A DNA stretch of 64,000 nt from Paenalcaligenes sp050487225 (GTDB lineage Bacteria; Pseudomonadota; Gammaproteobacteria; Burkholderiales; Burkholderiaceae_B), in NCBI RefSeq assembly GCF_050487225.1, contig NZ_JBKQGY010000001.1, positions 434,001 through 498,000 of the forward strand, given 5' to 3'. A program made the translations under genes and the position numbers. Of this stretch, positions 51,905-61,679 are shown piece by piece. Below the pieces are notes generated by a model. That model was not told the DNA's origin. It did not search any database and was given only the letters and a program-made list of their open reading frames with translations. The stretch's first letter is position 1; the number at the start of each line of letters is the position of its first letter.

Positions 51905-52774
51905 TTAACTCTCTTTGTTTGCGCGGCGCTCAGCAGCTTCCAACGTATTGACCAGCAACATTGCAATGGTCATTGGGCCTACACCACCAGGAACAGGGGT
52001 GATAGCAGAAGCAACTTGGCTAGCACTGGCGAACTCTACATCGCCAGCTAGCTTCCCGTCGTCTAGGCGGTTAATGCCCACGTCGATGACTACGGCGCCA
52101 GGTTTGATCATGTCACCCTTAATCATATTGGGTCTACCTACTGCAACTACAAGTACATCGGCTCGGCGAGTGTGTGCAGCCAAGTCACGAGTCTTGGAAT
52201 TACAGAGGGTTACGGTAGCACCAGCCGCCAGCAGCATCATCGCCATAGGTTTGCCAACAATATTGCTAGCACCCACGATGACCGCTTCTGCACCACGCAG
52301 GGAAACCTGTTCGGATTCCAGCATTTTCATCACCCCGTAAGGGGTGCAAGGGCGAAACAGCGGCTGACCAGTCATCAGCAAACCTGCATTGCTGATGTGG
52401 AAACCGTCTACGTCTTTGGCCGGAGAGATGCTTTCAATAACCAAGTGCTCATCTAAGTGGGCAGGCAGCGGTAATTGCACCAAAATGCCGTCTACGCTGT
52501 CGTCCTGATTGAGTTTCTCAATCAAGGCCAGCAGCTCATCTTGGGTAGTGCTGGCTGGTAAACGGATCACATCAGAGTTGATGCCAGCTTTTTCGCAAGC
52601 CAGCGCTTTGTTGCGTACGTAGACTTGGGAGGCAGGATCTTCACCAATCAAGACTACGGTCAGGCCAGGATGTATGCCTTTGGCTTGCAATGCTTTGACG
52701 TTCTCGGCAACTTGCTCACGAACGCTTTGTGCTAAGGCTGTGCCCGAAATGATCCTGGCTGGTGTACTGCTCAT
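51905..52774 (-). CDS. folD: Methylenetetrahydrofolate dehydrogenase/cyclohydrolase FolD
   Basis: 289 aa. GLTVVLIGEDPASQVYVRNKALACEKAGI (catalytic Tyr and Lys region), GILVQLPLPAHLDE, KDVDGFHISNAG, and GASNIVGKPMAMMLLAAGATVTLCNSKT (NADP site). It interconverts 5,10-methylene- and 10-formyl-tetrahydrofolate. The frame is open to 52804, but the ATG at 52774 with GGAG upstream is the family start and lies one base after the stop of the response regulator gene, so it is in one unit with the two-component system. Confidence 0.94.
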   Translation of the reverse strand: MSSTPARIISGTALAQSVREQVAENVKALQAKGIHPGLTVVLIGEDPASQVYVRNKALACEKAGINSDVIRLPASTTQDELLALIEKLNQDDSVDGILVQLPLPAHLDEHLVIESISPAKDVDGFHISNAGLLMTGQPLFRPCTPYGVMKMLESEQVSLRGAEAVIVGASNIVGKPMAMMLLAAGATVTLCNSKTRDLAAHTRRADVLVVAVGRPNMIKGDMIKPGAVVIDVGINRLDDGKLAGDVEFASASQVASAITPVPGGVGPMTIAMLLVNTLEAAERRANKES

Positions 52775-52775
52775 G

Positions 52776-53399
52776 CTAGTTTTCTCCGCTTTGTACCAAG
52801 GCAATCTTCATGAGATCTGCCACAGTGGTAACTTCAAGTTTTTCCATAATATTTGCCCGGTGCGCCTCAACAGTTTTGATACTGATGTTCAGGTCTCCGG
52901 CGATTTGTTTGTTCAGGCGGCCTGCCACAATGCGCTCAAGCACTTGTTGTTCGCGAGCAGTCAAACGGGACAGTACTTCCGCATGAGTACGTTTGGCGTG
53001 AGCCTGATCAGCCATGAGGCTGGCTTGTTCCATCATGCGTACAACAACGGCACGCAGATCGGCTTCGTTAAACGGTTTTTCCAGAAAGTCTACGGCACCT
53101 TTTTTCATGGTGCTCACAGCCATAGGCACATCACCGTGACCAGTGATAAAGACAATAGGAATAGGGGAGTTGCGGGCGATCAGCGCCTCTTGTAGTTCAA
53201 GACCGCTCATGCCAGGCATACGTACATCAGCAATCAGTACGCTGAGTTGTGTGGTGTCGTAAGAGCTGAGGAATTCTTCAGCAGACGCAAAGCACTGCAC
53301 TCGGTAACCATTAGCCTCAAGCAGCCATCGCAAGGAGTCACGAACGGCTTCATCATCATCCACAATAAAAATCGTGCAGGGAATCGGGGTACTACTCAT
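52776..53399 (-). CDS. FixJ-family response regulator
   Basis: 207 aa. Receiver domain (residues 8-120) with phospho-acceptor D58 in LIADVRMPGMSGLE, acidic pocket VDDDE and a conserved Lys in FLEKPF. C-terminal LuxR-type HTH (LTAREQQVLERIVAGRLNKQIAGDLNISIKTVEAHRANIMEKL). It overlaps the histidine kinase gene by 4 bp. The pair is divergent from aceE, so it may control pyruvate dehydrogenase; the signal is unknown. Confidence 0.9.
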   Translation of the reverse strand: MSSTPIPCTIFIVDDDEAVRDSLRWLLEANGYRVQCFASAEEFLSSYDTTQLSVLIADVRMPGMSGLELQEALIARNSPIPIVFITGHGDVPMAVSTMKKGAVDFLEKPFNEADLRAVVVRMMEQASLMADQAHAKRTHAEVLSRLTAREQQVLERIVAGRLNKQIAGDLNISIKTVEAHRANIMEKLEVTTVADLMKIALVQSGEN

Positions 53400-55153
53400 G
53401 CTTGTATCTCCTTGGGACTATCAGTGGTTGGTTGCATTTCGGCTTGCGCACAGGGCAAAGAGAATCGGAATATCGTTCCACCCTCTGGATTCTCCACTGC
53501 CCACAAACGACCATGGTGTGATTCTATAATGGTTCTACAGATGTTTAAGCCCATTCCCAGCCCCTCTGATTTGGTGCTGTAAAAAGGCTCGAAAAGACGC
53601 TCGGGGTTCTTGAGTCCATAGCCCCTGTCTATGACGGCGACTTCCAACATGTGATCATAAAGTGAAATGTTCACATGCAGGATATGATAATCGCTTCCTT
53701 CCATCGCTTCTACGCCATTTTTAAGCAAATTCAGTAGCACTTGCTCAATTAAAATGGGATCAGCCATCACCATAGGTAGGCGTTCGGGAAGTTCAACGGC
53801 TATTTCTATACGACGTTTGCGTGCATCTATGTCTGCAAAGCTTACCGCATTATCAATTATTTGCGTAATGGGGACCGCTTGGCGACGAGGCTCGCTACGT
53901 TTTACAAACTCACGAATACGACTGATGATCTTCCCCGCTCGTTCAGCCTGAGCCGCCGCTTTCTCTAGGGCTTCCAACAACTGTTCGGGTTTGGCCTTGC
54001 CGCTGCGAACCATCGCTACCGCACCCATGCTGTAGTTATTAATGGCAGTTAAAGGCTGGTTCAGCTCGTGAGCCAAAGACGATGCCATTTCGCCCATCGT
54101 CGTTAAACGGCTAGTCAGTTGGATTTTGTCTTGCTGCACACGCGAGGCTTCTTCATGTTTGCGACGCTCGGTAATGTCACGCGCTACCTGCAAACGCACG
54201 CGACGGCCATCGGTCCACGCCAGCATGCGGTGATGCACCTCAAACCAGCGTTGTGCTTGAGCAGAGTAGGTCTCTACAGTTTCATCGGTAAAGCGCCCCA
54301 GTCTACCGCCCAGCAGTTCTTCGTGGCCGTGACCTTGCGCGCCAAAGAAACGGCGGTAGGTGCGGTTAGCAAACAATAGCTCAAGGCCTTCAGGGGTATC
54401 GGCGGTGACAGAAATGGCATCGTCCAAACCCTCTAGCACCGTCATAAAGCGCTCGTGGGCAGCGGTCATGGCTTCACGAATACGCTTAGGCTCGGTAATG
54501 TCTGTCATGGACGTCATCCAGCCTATTTGCTCACCATTAGGGTCACGCAAAGGTGATACATACATGCGGGCAGTAAAGCGCGAGCCATCGCGACGTTGTG
54601 CTTCTACTTCTAGGCCACTATTAGGTGTGCGCCCAGACAATATAAGGTCTAGCACCTCTTGATGATGCGAGTGTCGCCCAGGTACCCAGTAAGGGAAGGG
54701 GGCAGTGCGTCCTATAAGGTCAGCCTCGTTCCAGCCTATCATGCGGCAAAAAGCGGGATTCACATAAGCGATACGACCGCTCATATCAAATACACGCATA
54801 CCAGTAGACATGGAGTTTTCCATCGCGCGCCTGAAGCCGGTTTCGGCAATCAGTGCGGCTTCGGCACGGGTGCGGAAACGCGTGTAGCGCCATAGCGCTA
54901 ACAAACTAAATACGATCACCAGAGACAGCGCCGCAATCACCATGGTGAGGCGTTGTTGGCGGGTCTCTTGGTCTATGGGGACTACCATCACACTATCGTG
55001 CTGCAGGCGCTGCAACCAGATAAATACGCCCATCACACATAAGTAGAGAATCAGTACGATGACAGGCGTGAGCCAGTAAAGACCGCGTCTATTGTGACGT
55101 GCCTGATCGTAAAACGTATTGGGTATAAGTGATTTTTTTACGGAGTTTGCCAT
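53396..55153 (-). CDS. PAS-domain sensor histidine kinase (FixL-like)
   Basis: 585 aa. Two N-terminal transmembrane segments (about residues 25-45 and 70-90) with a short periplasmic loop, two PAS domains (about 105-225 and 235-335), then HisKA with phospho-acceptor H362 in SSLAHELNQPLTAINNYS and the HATPase (LLNLLKNGVEAMEG, VIDRGYGLKNPERLFEPFYSTKSEGLGMGLNICR). The PAS sequences do not show the FixL heme-binding His context, so oxygen sensing is not implied. Cognate of the adjacent FixJ-type regulator; transcribed divergently from aceE. Confidence 0.9.
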   Translation of the reverse strand: MANSVKKSLIPNTFYDQARHNRRGLYWLTPVIVLILYLCVMGVFIWLQRLQHDSVMVVPIDQETRQQRLTMVIAALSLVIVFSLLALWRYTRFRTRAEAALIAETGFRRAMENSMSTGMRVFDMSGRIAYVNPAFCRMIGWNEADLIGRTAPFPYWVPGRHSHHQEVLDLILSGRTPNSGLEVEAQRRDGSRFTARMYVSPLRDPNGEQIGWMTSMTDITEPKRIREAMTAAHERFMTVLEGLDDAISVTADTPEGLELLFANRTYRRFFGAQGHGHEELLGGRLGRFTDETVETYSAQAQRWFEVHHRMLAWTDGRRVRLQVARDITERRKHEEASRVQQDKIQLTSRLTTMGEMASSLAHELNQPLTAINNYSMGAVAMVRSGKAKPEQLLEALEKAAAQAERAGKIISRIREFVKRSEPRRQAVPITQIIDNAVSFADIDARKRRIEIAVELPERLPMVMADPILIEQVLLNLLKNGVEAMEGSDYHILHVNISLYDHMLEVAVIDRGYGLKNPERLFEPFYSTKSEGLGMGLNICRTIIESHHGRLWAVENPEGGTIFRFSLPCAQAEMQPTTDSPKEIQA

Positions 55154-55248
55154 AACAGTAATCGTAAAAAGCTGGGAGCATTGTAAACCTTAACGCTCGT
55201 TGATATTTTTCACATTATAAAAACTATTACCATAAAATGAAATTTTGC

Positions 55249-55277
55249 TTGAGATAACCTTTTTTCTTTCCTAGAAT
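55249..55277 (+). promoter_or_regulatory. Candidate aceE promoter
   Basis: TTGAGA (55249-55254), exactly 17 bp, then TAGAAT (55272-55277), a good sigma-70-like match. The predicted start near 55284 gives an untranslated leader of about 128 bases before the aceE ATG at 55412. Confidence 0.6.
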
Positions 55278-55411
55278 AGAATTGATAAATAGGCATGATC
55301 TGCCTAAATACTGTACGGGTCCGGTCAATCTGTTATGGTCTGAAAAGCAAACATTACAACGCAGATGAACATCGCAGCACGGACTTCTATCAATAAAACT
55401 GGAGACGCCAT

Positions 55412-58120
55412 ATGTCCTCTCTTGACCAAAACAGTAATCCAGCCAGCGCCAATCCTGACGCAGCTCTTGAAACACAAGAATGGCTAGAAGCGTTAGAGGC
55501 CGTGCTTGATCGTGAGGGCCCGCAACGAGCCCATTACCTGTTGGAACGCCTGACTGATCTGGCGCGCCGTTCGGGTTCTAATATTCCTTACTCCCCCCAC
55601 ACTGCGTACTTGAACACCATCCCTGTAGGGTTGGAGCCAAGCAATCCAGGTGATTTGGCGATTGAGGAACGTATTCGTTCATATATTCGCTGGAACGCGA
55701 TGGCGATGGTGGTAAAAGCTAACCAAGAAACTCCCGCAGATGGCGGCAGCTTGGGCGGTCACATCGCATCGTTTGCTTCCTTGGCAACAATGATTGAGTG
55801 TGGTCAGAACCACTTCTGGCACGCTGAAAACGAAAACCACGGTGGTGACTTGGTGTATTTCCAAGGCCATACCTCCCCAGGTATGTACGCCCGTGCGTTT
55901 TTGGAAGGCTCTTTAACTGAAGAGCAAATGGATAACTTCCGTCAGGAAGTAGACGGCAAAGGCTTGTCTTCCTATCCCCACCCTAAATTGATGCCAGAAT
56001 TCTGGCAGTTCCCTACTGTATCCATGGGTCTTGGCCCGCTGATGGGTATTTATCAGGCCCGTTTCCTGAAATACCTGCATGCGCGCGGCATTCAAGACAC
56101 TAGCGGTCGTAAAGTGTGGGTGTTCTTGGGTGATGGCGAGATGGATGAGCCAGAATCCTTGGGCGCTATTGGTGTGGCCGCTCGCGAAGGTCTGGATAAC
56201 CTGATTTTTGTGGTGAACTGCAACCTGCAGCGTCTGGATGGTCCTGTGCGTGGTAACGGCAAGATCATTCAAGAATTAGAAGGCACCTTCCGTGGTGCAG
56301 GCTGGAACGTGATCAAACTGATCTGGGGCGGCTACTGGGATCCATTGCTGGCACGCGATAAAGAAGGTGTGTTGCGCCAAGTGATGGAAGACACCATTGA
56401 TGGTGAATACCAAGCGTACAAAGCCAACGATGGCGCTTACGTGCGTGAAAACTTCTTTGGTAAAGATCCTCGTCTGCTAGAAATGGTAAGCCGTATGAGC
56501 GACCAAGATATCTGGCGCTTGAACCGTGGTGGTCACGATCCAAACAAGGTTTACGCTGCATTTGATGCTGCGGTGAAACACGAAGGTCAGCCTACTGTGA
56601 TTTTGGCCAAAACCATTAAAGGTTACGGCATGGGTCACATTGGCCAGGCTAAAAACCCGACTCACCAGCAAAAGAGCTTGGATATCGATTCCATCCGCGA
56701 ATTCCGCGATAGATTCAATATTCCTATTTCTGACGAAAAACTGGAAGATTTGCCGTACTTCAAACCTGCAGACGATTCTCCAGAAATGCAGTACATGCAA
56801 GCACGCCGTAAAGCGCTGGGTGGTTACTTGCCTAAACGTCGCGCCAAATCTAGCGAGAAACTGACAGCACCTGAGCTGGAAGTATTCAAAGCAGTATTGG
56901 AGCCTACAGCTGAAGGCCGTGAGATCTCCACTACACAAGCTTTTGTACGTGTACTGAACCAGTTGCTGCGTGATAAAGAATTGGGCCCACGCGTAGTGCC
57001 TATCTTGGCTGACGAATCCCGTACCTTTGGTATGGAAGGTTTGTTCCGTCAAATTGGTATTTACTCTGCCGTAGGTCAAAAATACACACCGGTCGATAAA
57101 GATCAGGTGATGTACTACCGTGAAGACAAAAAAGGTCAGTTGTTGCAAGAGGGTATCAACGAGCTGGGCGCGTTTAGCTCCTGGGTTGCTGCTGCTACGT
57201 CGTACTCCAGCAATAACAAGATCATGATTCCGTTCTTCATCTACTACTCCATGTTTGGTTTCCAACGTTTTGGCGACTTGGCATGGGCAGCGGGTGATAT
57301 GCAAGCACGTGGTTTCATCCTGGGTGGTACGGCTGGCCGTACGACTCTGAACGGCGAAGGTTTGCAGCACGAAGACGGTCAAAGTCATATTCAAGCTTCT
57401 GTGATTCCAAACTGCGTGTCTTACGACCCTGCGTTTGCTCACGAAGTGGCAGTAATCATGCGTGACGGTCTGCGTCGTATGGTTCAAGAGCAAGAAGATG
57501 TGTACTACTACATCACGCTGATGAACGAAAACTACGCACAACCAGGTCTGAAATCTGGCGACGAAGACGGTATCCTGCGCGGTATGTACAAATTCAAGTC
57601 TGTTGATGCAGGCAAACTGAAAGTACAACTGATGGGTTCCGGTACGATCTTGCGCGAAGTTATCGCTGCTCAAGAACTGCTAGAAAAAGACTGGGGTGTA
57701 GGCTCTGATGTATGGAGCGTGACCAGCTTTACAGAATTGCGTCGTGAAGGTTTGGATTGCGAACGTTACAGCTTGTTGAATCCTGCTGATAAGAAAGCAC
57801 CCGTACCTTACGTGACACAGAAGTTGGCTGAAACCGATGGTCCTATCGTCGCTTCTACTGACTACATCAAAGCCTTTGCTGACCAAATCCGCGCCTTTGT
57901 ACCTGAAGGTCGTACCTACCGTGTATTGGGTACAGACGGTTACGGTCGTTCTGATTATCGCTACAAACTGCGTGAGCACTTTGAGGTTGATCGTCATTTT
58001 GTTGTGTTGAGCGCGCTGCGTGCATTGTCTGATGAAGGCAAACTGCCACGCGAGAAAGTGCTGGAAGCAATCAAAAAGTACGGCATCAATCCCGAGAAAG
58101 CTAATCCGCATCACGCCTAA
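55412..58120 (+). CDS. aceE: Pyruvate dehydrogenase E1 component (homodimeric type)
   Basis: 902 aa homodimeric E1 typical of Gamma- and Betaproteobacteria. ThDP-binding motif region GDGEMDEPESLGAIGVAAREGLDNLIFVVNCNLQRLDGPVRGNGKI, then GYGMGHIGQAKNPTHQQKSLD and GLQHEDGQSH. It decarboxylates pyruvate and passes the acetyl group to the E2 lipoyl arm. TGGAGAC precedes the ATG. First gene of aceEF-lpdA, 11 bp before aceF. Confidence 0.97.
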   Translation: MSSLDQNSNPASANPDAALETQEWLEALEAVLDREGPQRAHYLLERLTDLARRSGSNIPYSPHTAYLNTIPVGLEPSNPGDLAIEERIRSYIRWNAMAMVVKANQETPADGGSLGGHIASFASLATMIECGQNHFWHAENENHGGDLVYFQGHTSPGMYARAFLEGSLTEEQMDNFRQEVDGKGLSSYPHPKLMPEFWQFPTVSMGLGPLMGIYQARFLKYLHARGIQDTSGRKVWVFLGDGEMDEPESLGAIGVAAREGLDNLIFVVNCNLQRLDGPVRGNGKIIQELEGTFRGAGWNVIKLIWGGYWDPLLARDKEGVLRQVMEDTIDGEYQAYKANDGAYVRENFFGKDPRLLEMVSRMSDQDIWRLNRGGHDPNKVYAAFDAAVKHEGQPTVILAKTIKGYGMGHIGQAKNPTHQQKSLDIDSIREFRDRFNIPISDEKLEDLPYFKPADDSPEMQYMQARRKALGGYLPKRRAKSSEKLTAPELEVFKAVLEPTAEGREISTTQAFVRVLNQLLRDKELGPRVVPILADESRTFGMEGLFRQIGIYSAVGQKYTPVDKDQVMYYREDKKGQLLQEGINELGAFSSWVAAATSYSSNNKIMIPFFIYYSMFGFQRFGDLAWAAGDMQARGFILGGTAGRTTLNGEGLQHEDGQSHIQASVIPNCVSYDPAFAHEVAVIMRDGLRRMVQEQEDVYYYITLMNENYAQPGLKSGDEDGILRGMYKFKSVDAGKLKVQLMGSGTILREVIAAQELLEKDWGVGSDVWSVTSFTELRREGLDCERYSLLNPADKKAPVPYVTQKLAETDGPIVASTDYIKAFADQIRAFVPEGRTYRVLGTDGYGRSDYRYKLREHFEVDRHFVVLSALRALSDEGKLPREKVLEAIKKYGINPEKANPHHA

Positions 58121-58131
58121 GGAGTAGATAA

Positions 58132-59829
58132 ATGAGCAATTTGATTGAAGTCACTGTTCCTGATATTGGCGACGACGGTGAAGTGGATGTGATCGAGCTG
58201 CTGGTTGCTGTTGGCGACACAGTTGAAGTTGAACAAAGCTTGATTACCGTTGAATCCGATAAGGCTTCGATGGAAATTCCATCCTCACATGCTGGTGTGG
58301 TGAAGTCGTTGAAAGTCAAAATCGGCGATAAAGTAAAGCATGGTTCTTTGATTCTGGAACTGGATGCTGCGGGTGCCGCTGAGGCGCCTAAAGCAGAGGC
58401 TGCTGCACCAGCAGCGGCTCCTGCCGCCGCAGAAAAACCTGCCGCAGCACCGGCTGCTCCGGCAGCAGCGCCTGCTGCTGAAGCCACCACCTCTATTATT
58501 ACAGTGCGTGTACCAGACATTGGTGATGCTCGTGATGTAGACGTGATTGAAGTGCTGGTAGCAGTGGGTGACACCATTGAAGCAGATCAAAGCCTGATCA
58601 CACTGGAAACTGAAAAAGCGTCTATGGAAGTACCTTCCAGTCACGCTGGTGTTATTACTGCACTGAAAGTGAAAGTGGGTGATACGGTTAGCGAAGGCTC
58701 AGACATTCTTGAGTTGCAAGTAAGCTCTGCGGCTCCTGCGGCAGCGCCAGCTGCGCAAGCAGCAGCGCCTGTTGCCGAAGCACCTAAAGCCGCAGCGGTT
58801 GCGTCTAGCACGACAGAAGTGGTGAGCTCCGCTGCTGGTGTAGCAGCATCGCAATCCCCAGTACGTGAGTCGCCTACAGCAGCTTTTGCTGAAGCGGCTG
58901 TGCCTCTGCGCAATCTGCCTCACGCCTCCCCATCCGTGCGTAAATTTGCACGTGAGTTGGGCGTAGATTTGGTCAAGGTAAATGGTTCTGGTAACAAAGG
59001 CCGTATTACGGTTGATGACGTACGTCAGTTTGTGAAAGGGGCCTTGGCTGGCGGCGCAGCGCCTGCAGCAGCGGGTGCATCGTTGTCAGGCGGCGGTTTA
59101 GATTTGTTGCCATGGCCAAAAGTGGATTTCAGTCGCTTTGGCGAAGTGGAAGCGGCTCCGCTGTCTCGCATCAAGAAAATCTCGGGTGCTAACTTGCATC
59201 GTAACTGGGTGATGATTCCTCATGTCACCAACAACGAGCAAGCAGATATCACTAGCCTAGAAGAGTTCCGCAAGCAGCTGAATGAAGAAGGTAAAAAAGC
59301 AGGTACACGCGTAACCATGCTGGCATTCTTTATCAAAGCGGTTGTGGCAGCGTTGAAGAAATTCCCAGAGTTCAATGCCTCGCTGGATGGCGATAACCTG
59401 ATTCTGAAAAAGTACTTCCATATTGGCTTTGCTGCCGATACGCCTAACGGTTTGGTGGTACCAGTGATTCGTGACGCTGACAAAAAAGGCGTGCTGGAAA
59501 TCGCAAAAGAAACAGGTGAGTTGGCTGGTTTGGCGCGCGAAGGCAAACTGGGTGCAGCACAGATGCAAGGTGGGTGTTTCACGATTTCGTCCTTGGGCGG
59601 TATTGGTGGTACAGACTTCACACCTATCATCAATGCACCTGAAGTAGCGATTATGGGTCTATCCCGTTCTAGCGTGCAGCCTATCTGGAATGGCAAAGAG
59701 TTTGAGCCACGCCTGATGTTGCCAATGTCTCTGTCTTACGATCACCGTGTGATTGATGGTGCATCGGCAGCTCGCTTCAATGCCTACATTGCAACGCTGC
59801 TGGCGGATTACCGTCGCATCTTGCTGTAA
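58132..59829 (+). CDS. aceF: Pyruvate dehydrogenase E2, dihydrolipoyl acetyltransferase
   Basis: 565 aa. Two lipoyl domains at about residues 3-80 and 120-200, each with the lipoylation Lys in SDKASMEIP or TEKASMEVP, joined by long Ala/Pro linkers. Then a peripheral subunit-binding domain (ASPSVRKFARELGVDLVKVNGSGNKGRITVDDVRQFV) and the catalytic acyltransferase core ending SYDHRVIDGASAARF (catalytic His). AAGGAG precedes the ATG. E. coli has three lipoyl domains in E2; here there are two plus one in the E3. Confidence 0.97.
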   Translation: MSNLIEVTVPDIGDDGEVDVIELLVAVGDTVEVEQSLITVESDKASMEIPSSHAGVVKSLKVKIGDKVKHGSLILELDAAGAAEAPKAEAAAPAAAPAAAEKPAAAPAAPAAAPAAEATTSIITVRVPDIGDARDVDVIEVLVAVGDTIEADQSLITLETEKASMEVPSSHAGVITALKVKVGDTVSEGSDILELQVSSAAPAAAPAAQAAAPVAEAPKAAAVASSTTEVVSSAAGVAASQSPVRESPTAAFAEAAVPLRNLPHASPSVRKFARELGVDLVKVNGSGNKGRITVDDVRQFVKGALAGGAAPAAAGASLSGGGLDLLPWPKVDFSRFGEVEAAPLSRIKKISGANLHRNWVMIPHVTNNEQADITSLEEFRKQLNEEGKKAGTRVTMLAFFIKAVVAALKKFPEFNASLDGDNLILKKYFHIGFAADTPNGLVVPVIRDADKKGVLEIAKETGELAGLAREGKLGAAQMQGGCFTISSLGGIGGTDFTPIINAPEVAIMGLSRSSVQPIWNGKEFEPRLMLPMSLSYDHRVIDGASAARFNAYIATLLADYRRILL

Positions 59830-59838
59830 GGAGCCGTT

Positions 59839-61602
59839 ATGAGCATGATTGATTTAAAAGTGCCTGATATCGGTGATTCCGGTGAAGTAACGGTGATTGA
59901 GCTGTTGGTGAATCCTAGCGATACCATCGAGCTGGAACAAAGTCTGATTACCGTTGAATCCGACAAAGCCTCTATGGAAATCCCCGCTGCAGAAGCTGGG
60001 GTAGTCAAAGAGGTGTTGGTTAAACTGGGTGACAAGGTAAAAGAAGGCTCTGCCATCGTACGTATAGAAGCAGCAGGTGCCACAGCAGAAGCAGCGCCAA
60101 CTGCGGCTGCAGCACCCGTGGCAGCGGCTCCCGCCGCTGCACCTGCTCCTGTTCAAGCCCCGCAAGCCGCACAGCACAGCGGTGCGGCAGACGGCGAGTA
60201 CGACGTGGTGGTGTTGGGTGCAGGCCCTGGCGGTTACTCTGCCGCCTTCCGTGCCGCTGATTTGGGCATGAAAGTAGCCTTGGTTGAGCGTTACAGCACA
60301 CTGGGCGGCGTATGTTTGAACGTAGGATGTATTCCTTCCAAAGCATTGCTGCACAGTGTGGGCGTGTTTGAAGCCGCTAAAGCCTTGGCTGATCACGGTA
60401 TTCGCTTTGGCGAGGCCAAGATTGAGCTAGACGCATTGCGCGACTACAAAACATCGGTAATCGGTAAGTTGACTGGCGGTTTGGCTGGCATGGCCAAAGC
60501 CCGTAAAGTAACTGTAGTAAATGGTGTGGGCGAGTTTATTGACCCTCACCATATTGCAGTACGTGCGGCAGATGGTAAAGAGCAAGTGTTGAAATTTGCA
60601 TCGGCCATCATCGCAGCAGGTAGCCAGTCCGTGAAACTGCCATTCTTGCCCGAAGACCCACGTATTGTAGATTCTACTGGTGCGTTAGAGCTGCCATTCT
60701 TGCCTAAGAAAATGCTGATCGTTGGTGGTGGCATTATCGGTCTGGAAATGGGTACGGTGTACTCCGCGTTGGGCGCACGTTTAGACGTGGTCGAGATGCA
60801 ATCCGGCCTGATGCAAGGTGCAGACCGCGAAGCCGTAAAAGTTTGGCAGAAAATGAACGAACACCGTTTCGATCACATTATGCTGAACACCAAAACGGTT
60901 TCTGCTGAAGCACGTGAAGACGGTATTTGGGTGAAATTTGAGGGCGATAAAGCCCCAGCAGAAGCCCAACGTTACGACTTGGTACTGCAAGCTGTAGGCC
61001 GTACGCCTAATGGCAACAAGATTGGTGCAGATAAAGCGGGTATCGCTGTCACCGATCGCGGTTTCATTAACGTCGATAAGCAGCAGCGTACTAACGTACC
61101 GCATATCTATGCGATTGGTGACATTGTGGGTCAACCTATGTTGGCACACAAAGCCGTACATGAAGCGCACGTGGCAGCCGAAGTTATTCATGGTGAAAAA
61201 ACCTTCTTTGATGCGCGTGTGATTCCTTCTGTTGCGTACACTGACCCAGAAGTAGCTTGGGTAGGTATGACCGAAGAAGAAGCCAAGAAAGAGGGTATTG
61301 CCATTGAGAAAGGGCATTTCCCATGGCAGGCTTCTGGCCGTGCGATTGCTAATGCGCGTGATGAAGGCTTCACTAAGCTGATTTTTGATGCTGAGAGCAA
61401 GCGTATCCTAGGCGGTACTATCGTAGGTACAGGCGCTGGTGATCTGATCAGTGAAGTGGCGCTGGCAGTTGAAATGGGTGCAGATGCCGTAGATATTGGC
61501 AAAACCATCCACCCACACCCAACCTTGGGCGAGTCTGTGGGTATGGCTGCAGAGGCATCTTTGGGTGCGTGCACCGATTTGCCACCTGTACGTCGCAAGT
61601 AG
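59839..61602 (+). CDS. lpdA: Dihydrolipoyl dehydrogenase (E3) with N-terminal lipoyl domain
   Basis: 587 aa. N-terminal lipoyl domain (residues 3-80, SDKASMEIPAAEAG) joined by an Ala/Pro linker to the flavoprotein: VVVLGAGPGGYSAAFRA, redox pair in GGVCLNVGCIPSKALLH, GGGIIGLEMGTVYSALGA and HPHPTLGESVGMAAEA with the active-site His-Glu. It reoxidises dihydrolipoyl groups using NAD+. The extra lipoyl domain is known in Neisseria and Alcaligenaceae-type E3 proteins. TAAGGAG precedes the ATG. Terminator follows at 61634. Confidence 0.96.
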   Translation: MSMIDLKVPDIGDSGEVTVIELLVNPSDTIELEQSLITVESDKASMEIPAAEAGVVKEVLVKLGDKVKEGSAIVRIEAAGATAEAAPTAAAAPVAAAPAAAPAPVQAPQAAQHSGAADGEYDVVVLGAGPGGYSAAFRAADLGMKVALVERYSTLGGVCLNVGCIPSKALLHSVGVFEAAKALADHGIRFGEAKIELDALRDYKTSVIGKLTGGLAGMAKARKVTVVNGVGEFIDPHHIAVRAADGKEQVLKFASAIIAAGSQSVKLPFLPEDPRIVDSTGALELPFLPKKMLIVGGGIIGLEMGTVYSALGARLDVVEMQSGLMQGADREAVKVWQKMNEHRFDHIMLNTKTVSAEAREDGIWVKFEGDKAPAEAQRYDLVLQAVGRTPNGNKIGADKAGIAVTDRGFINVDKQQRTNVPHIYAIGDIVGQPMLAHKAVHEAHVAAEVIHGEKTFFDARVIPSVAYTDPEVAWVGMTEEEAKKEGIAIEKGHFPWQASGRAIANARDEGFTKLIFDAESKRILGGTIVGTGAGDLISEVALAVEMGADAVDIGKTIHPHPTLGESVGMAAEASLGACTDLPPVRRK

Positions 61603-61633
61603 TTTTTTCGTCATTAACCTGACGTCAGTAATG

Positions 61634-61667
61634 GCAGGTGCTATCATTAGCACCTGCTGTTTTTTTG
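61634..61667 (+). terminator. Rho-independent terminator after lpdA
   Basis: Perfect 10-bp stem GCAGGTGCTA / TAGCACCTGC, loop TCAT, followed by TG and seven or more T. It ends the aceEF-lpdA transcript and shows that folC starts after it. Confidence 0.92.
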
Positions 61668-61679
61668 TGTGCTTTGACC

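Noticed and set aside
56477..57673. 398-codon open frame on the minus strand inside aceE
   Set aside because: It is fully antisense to a highly conserved gene, has a low-complexity His/Thr/Val-rich composition with no known motif, and no ribosome binding site. It is a side effect of aceE codon use.
61638..61679. Upstream extension of folC to a GTG
   Set aside because: It runs through the lpdA terminator hairpin and adds a non-conserved hydrophobic leader; the ATG at 61680 fits the family.
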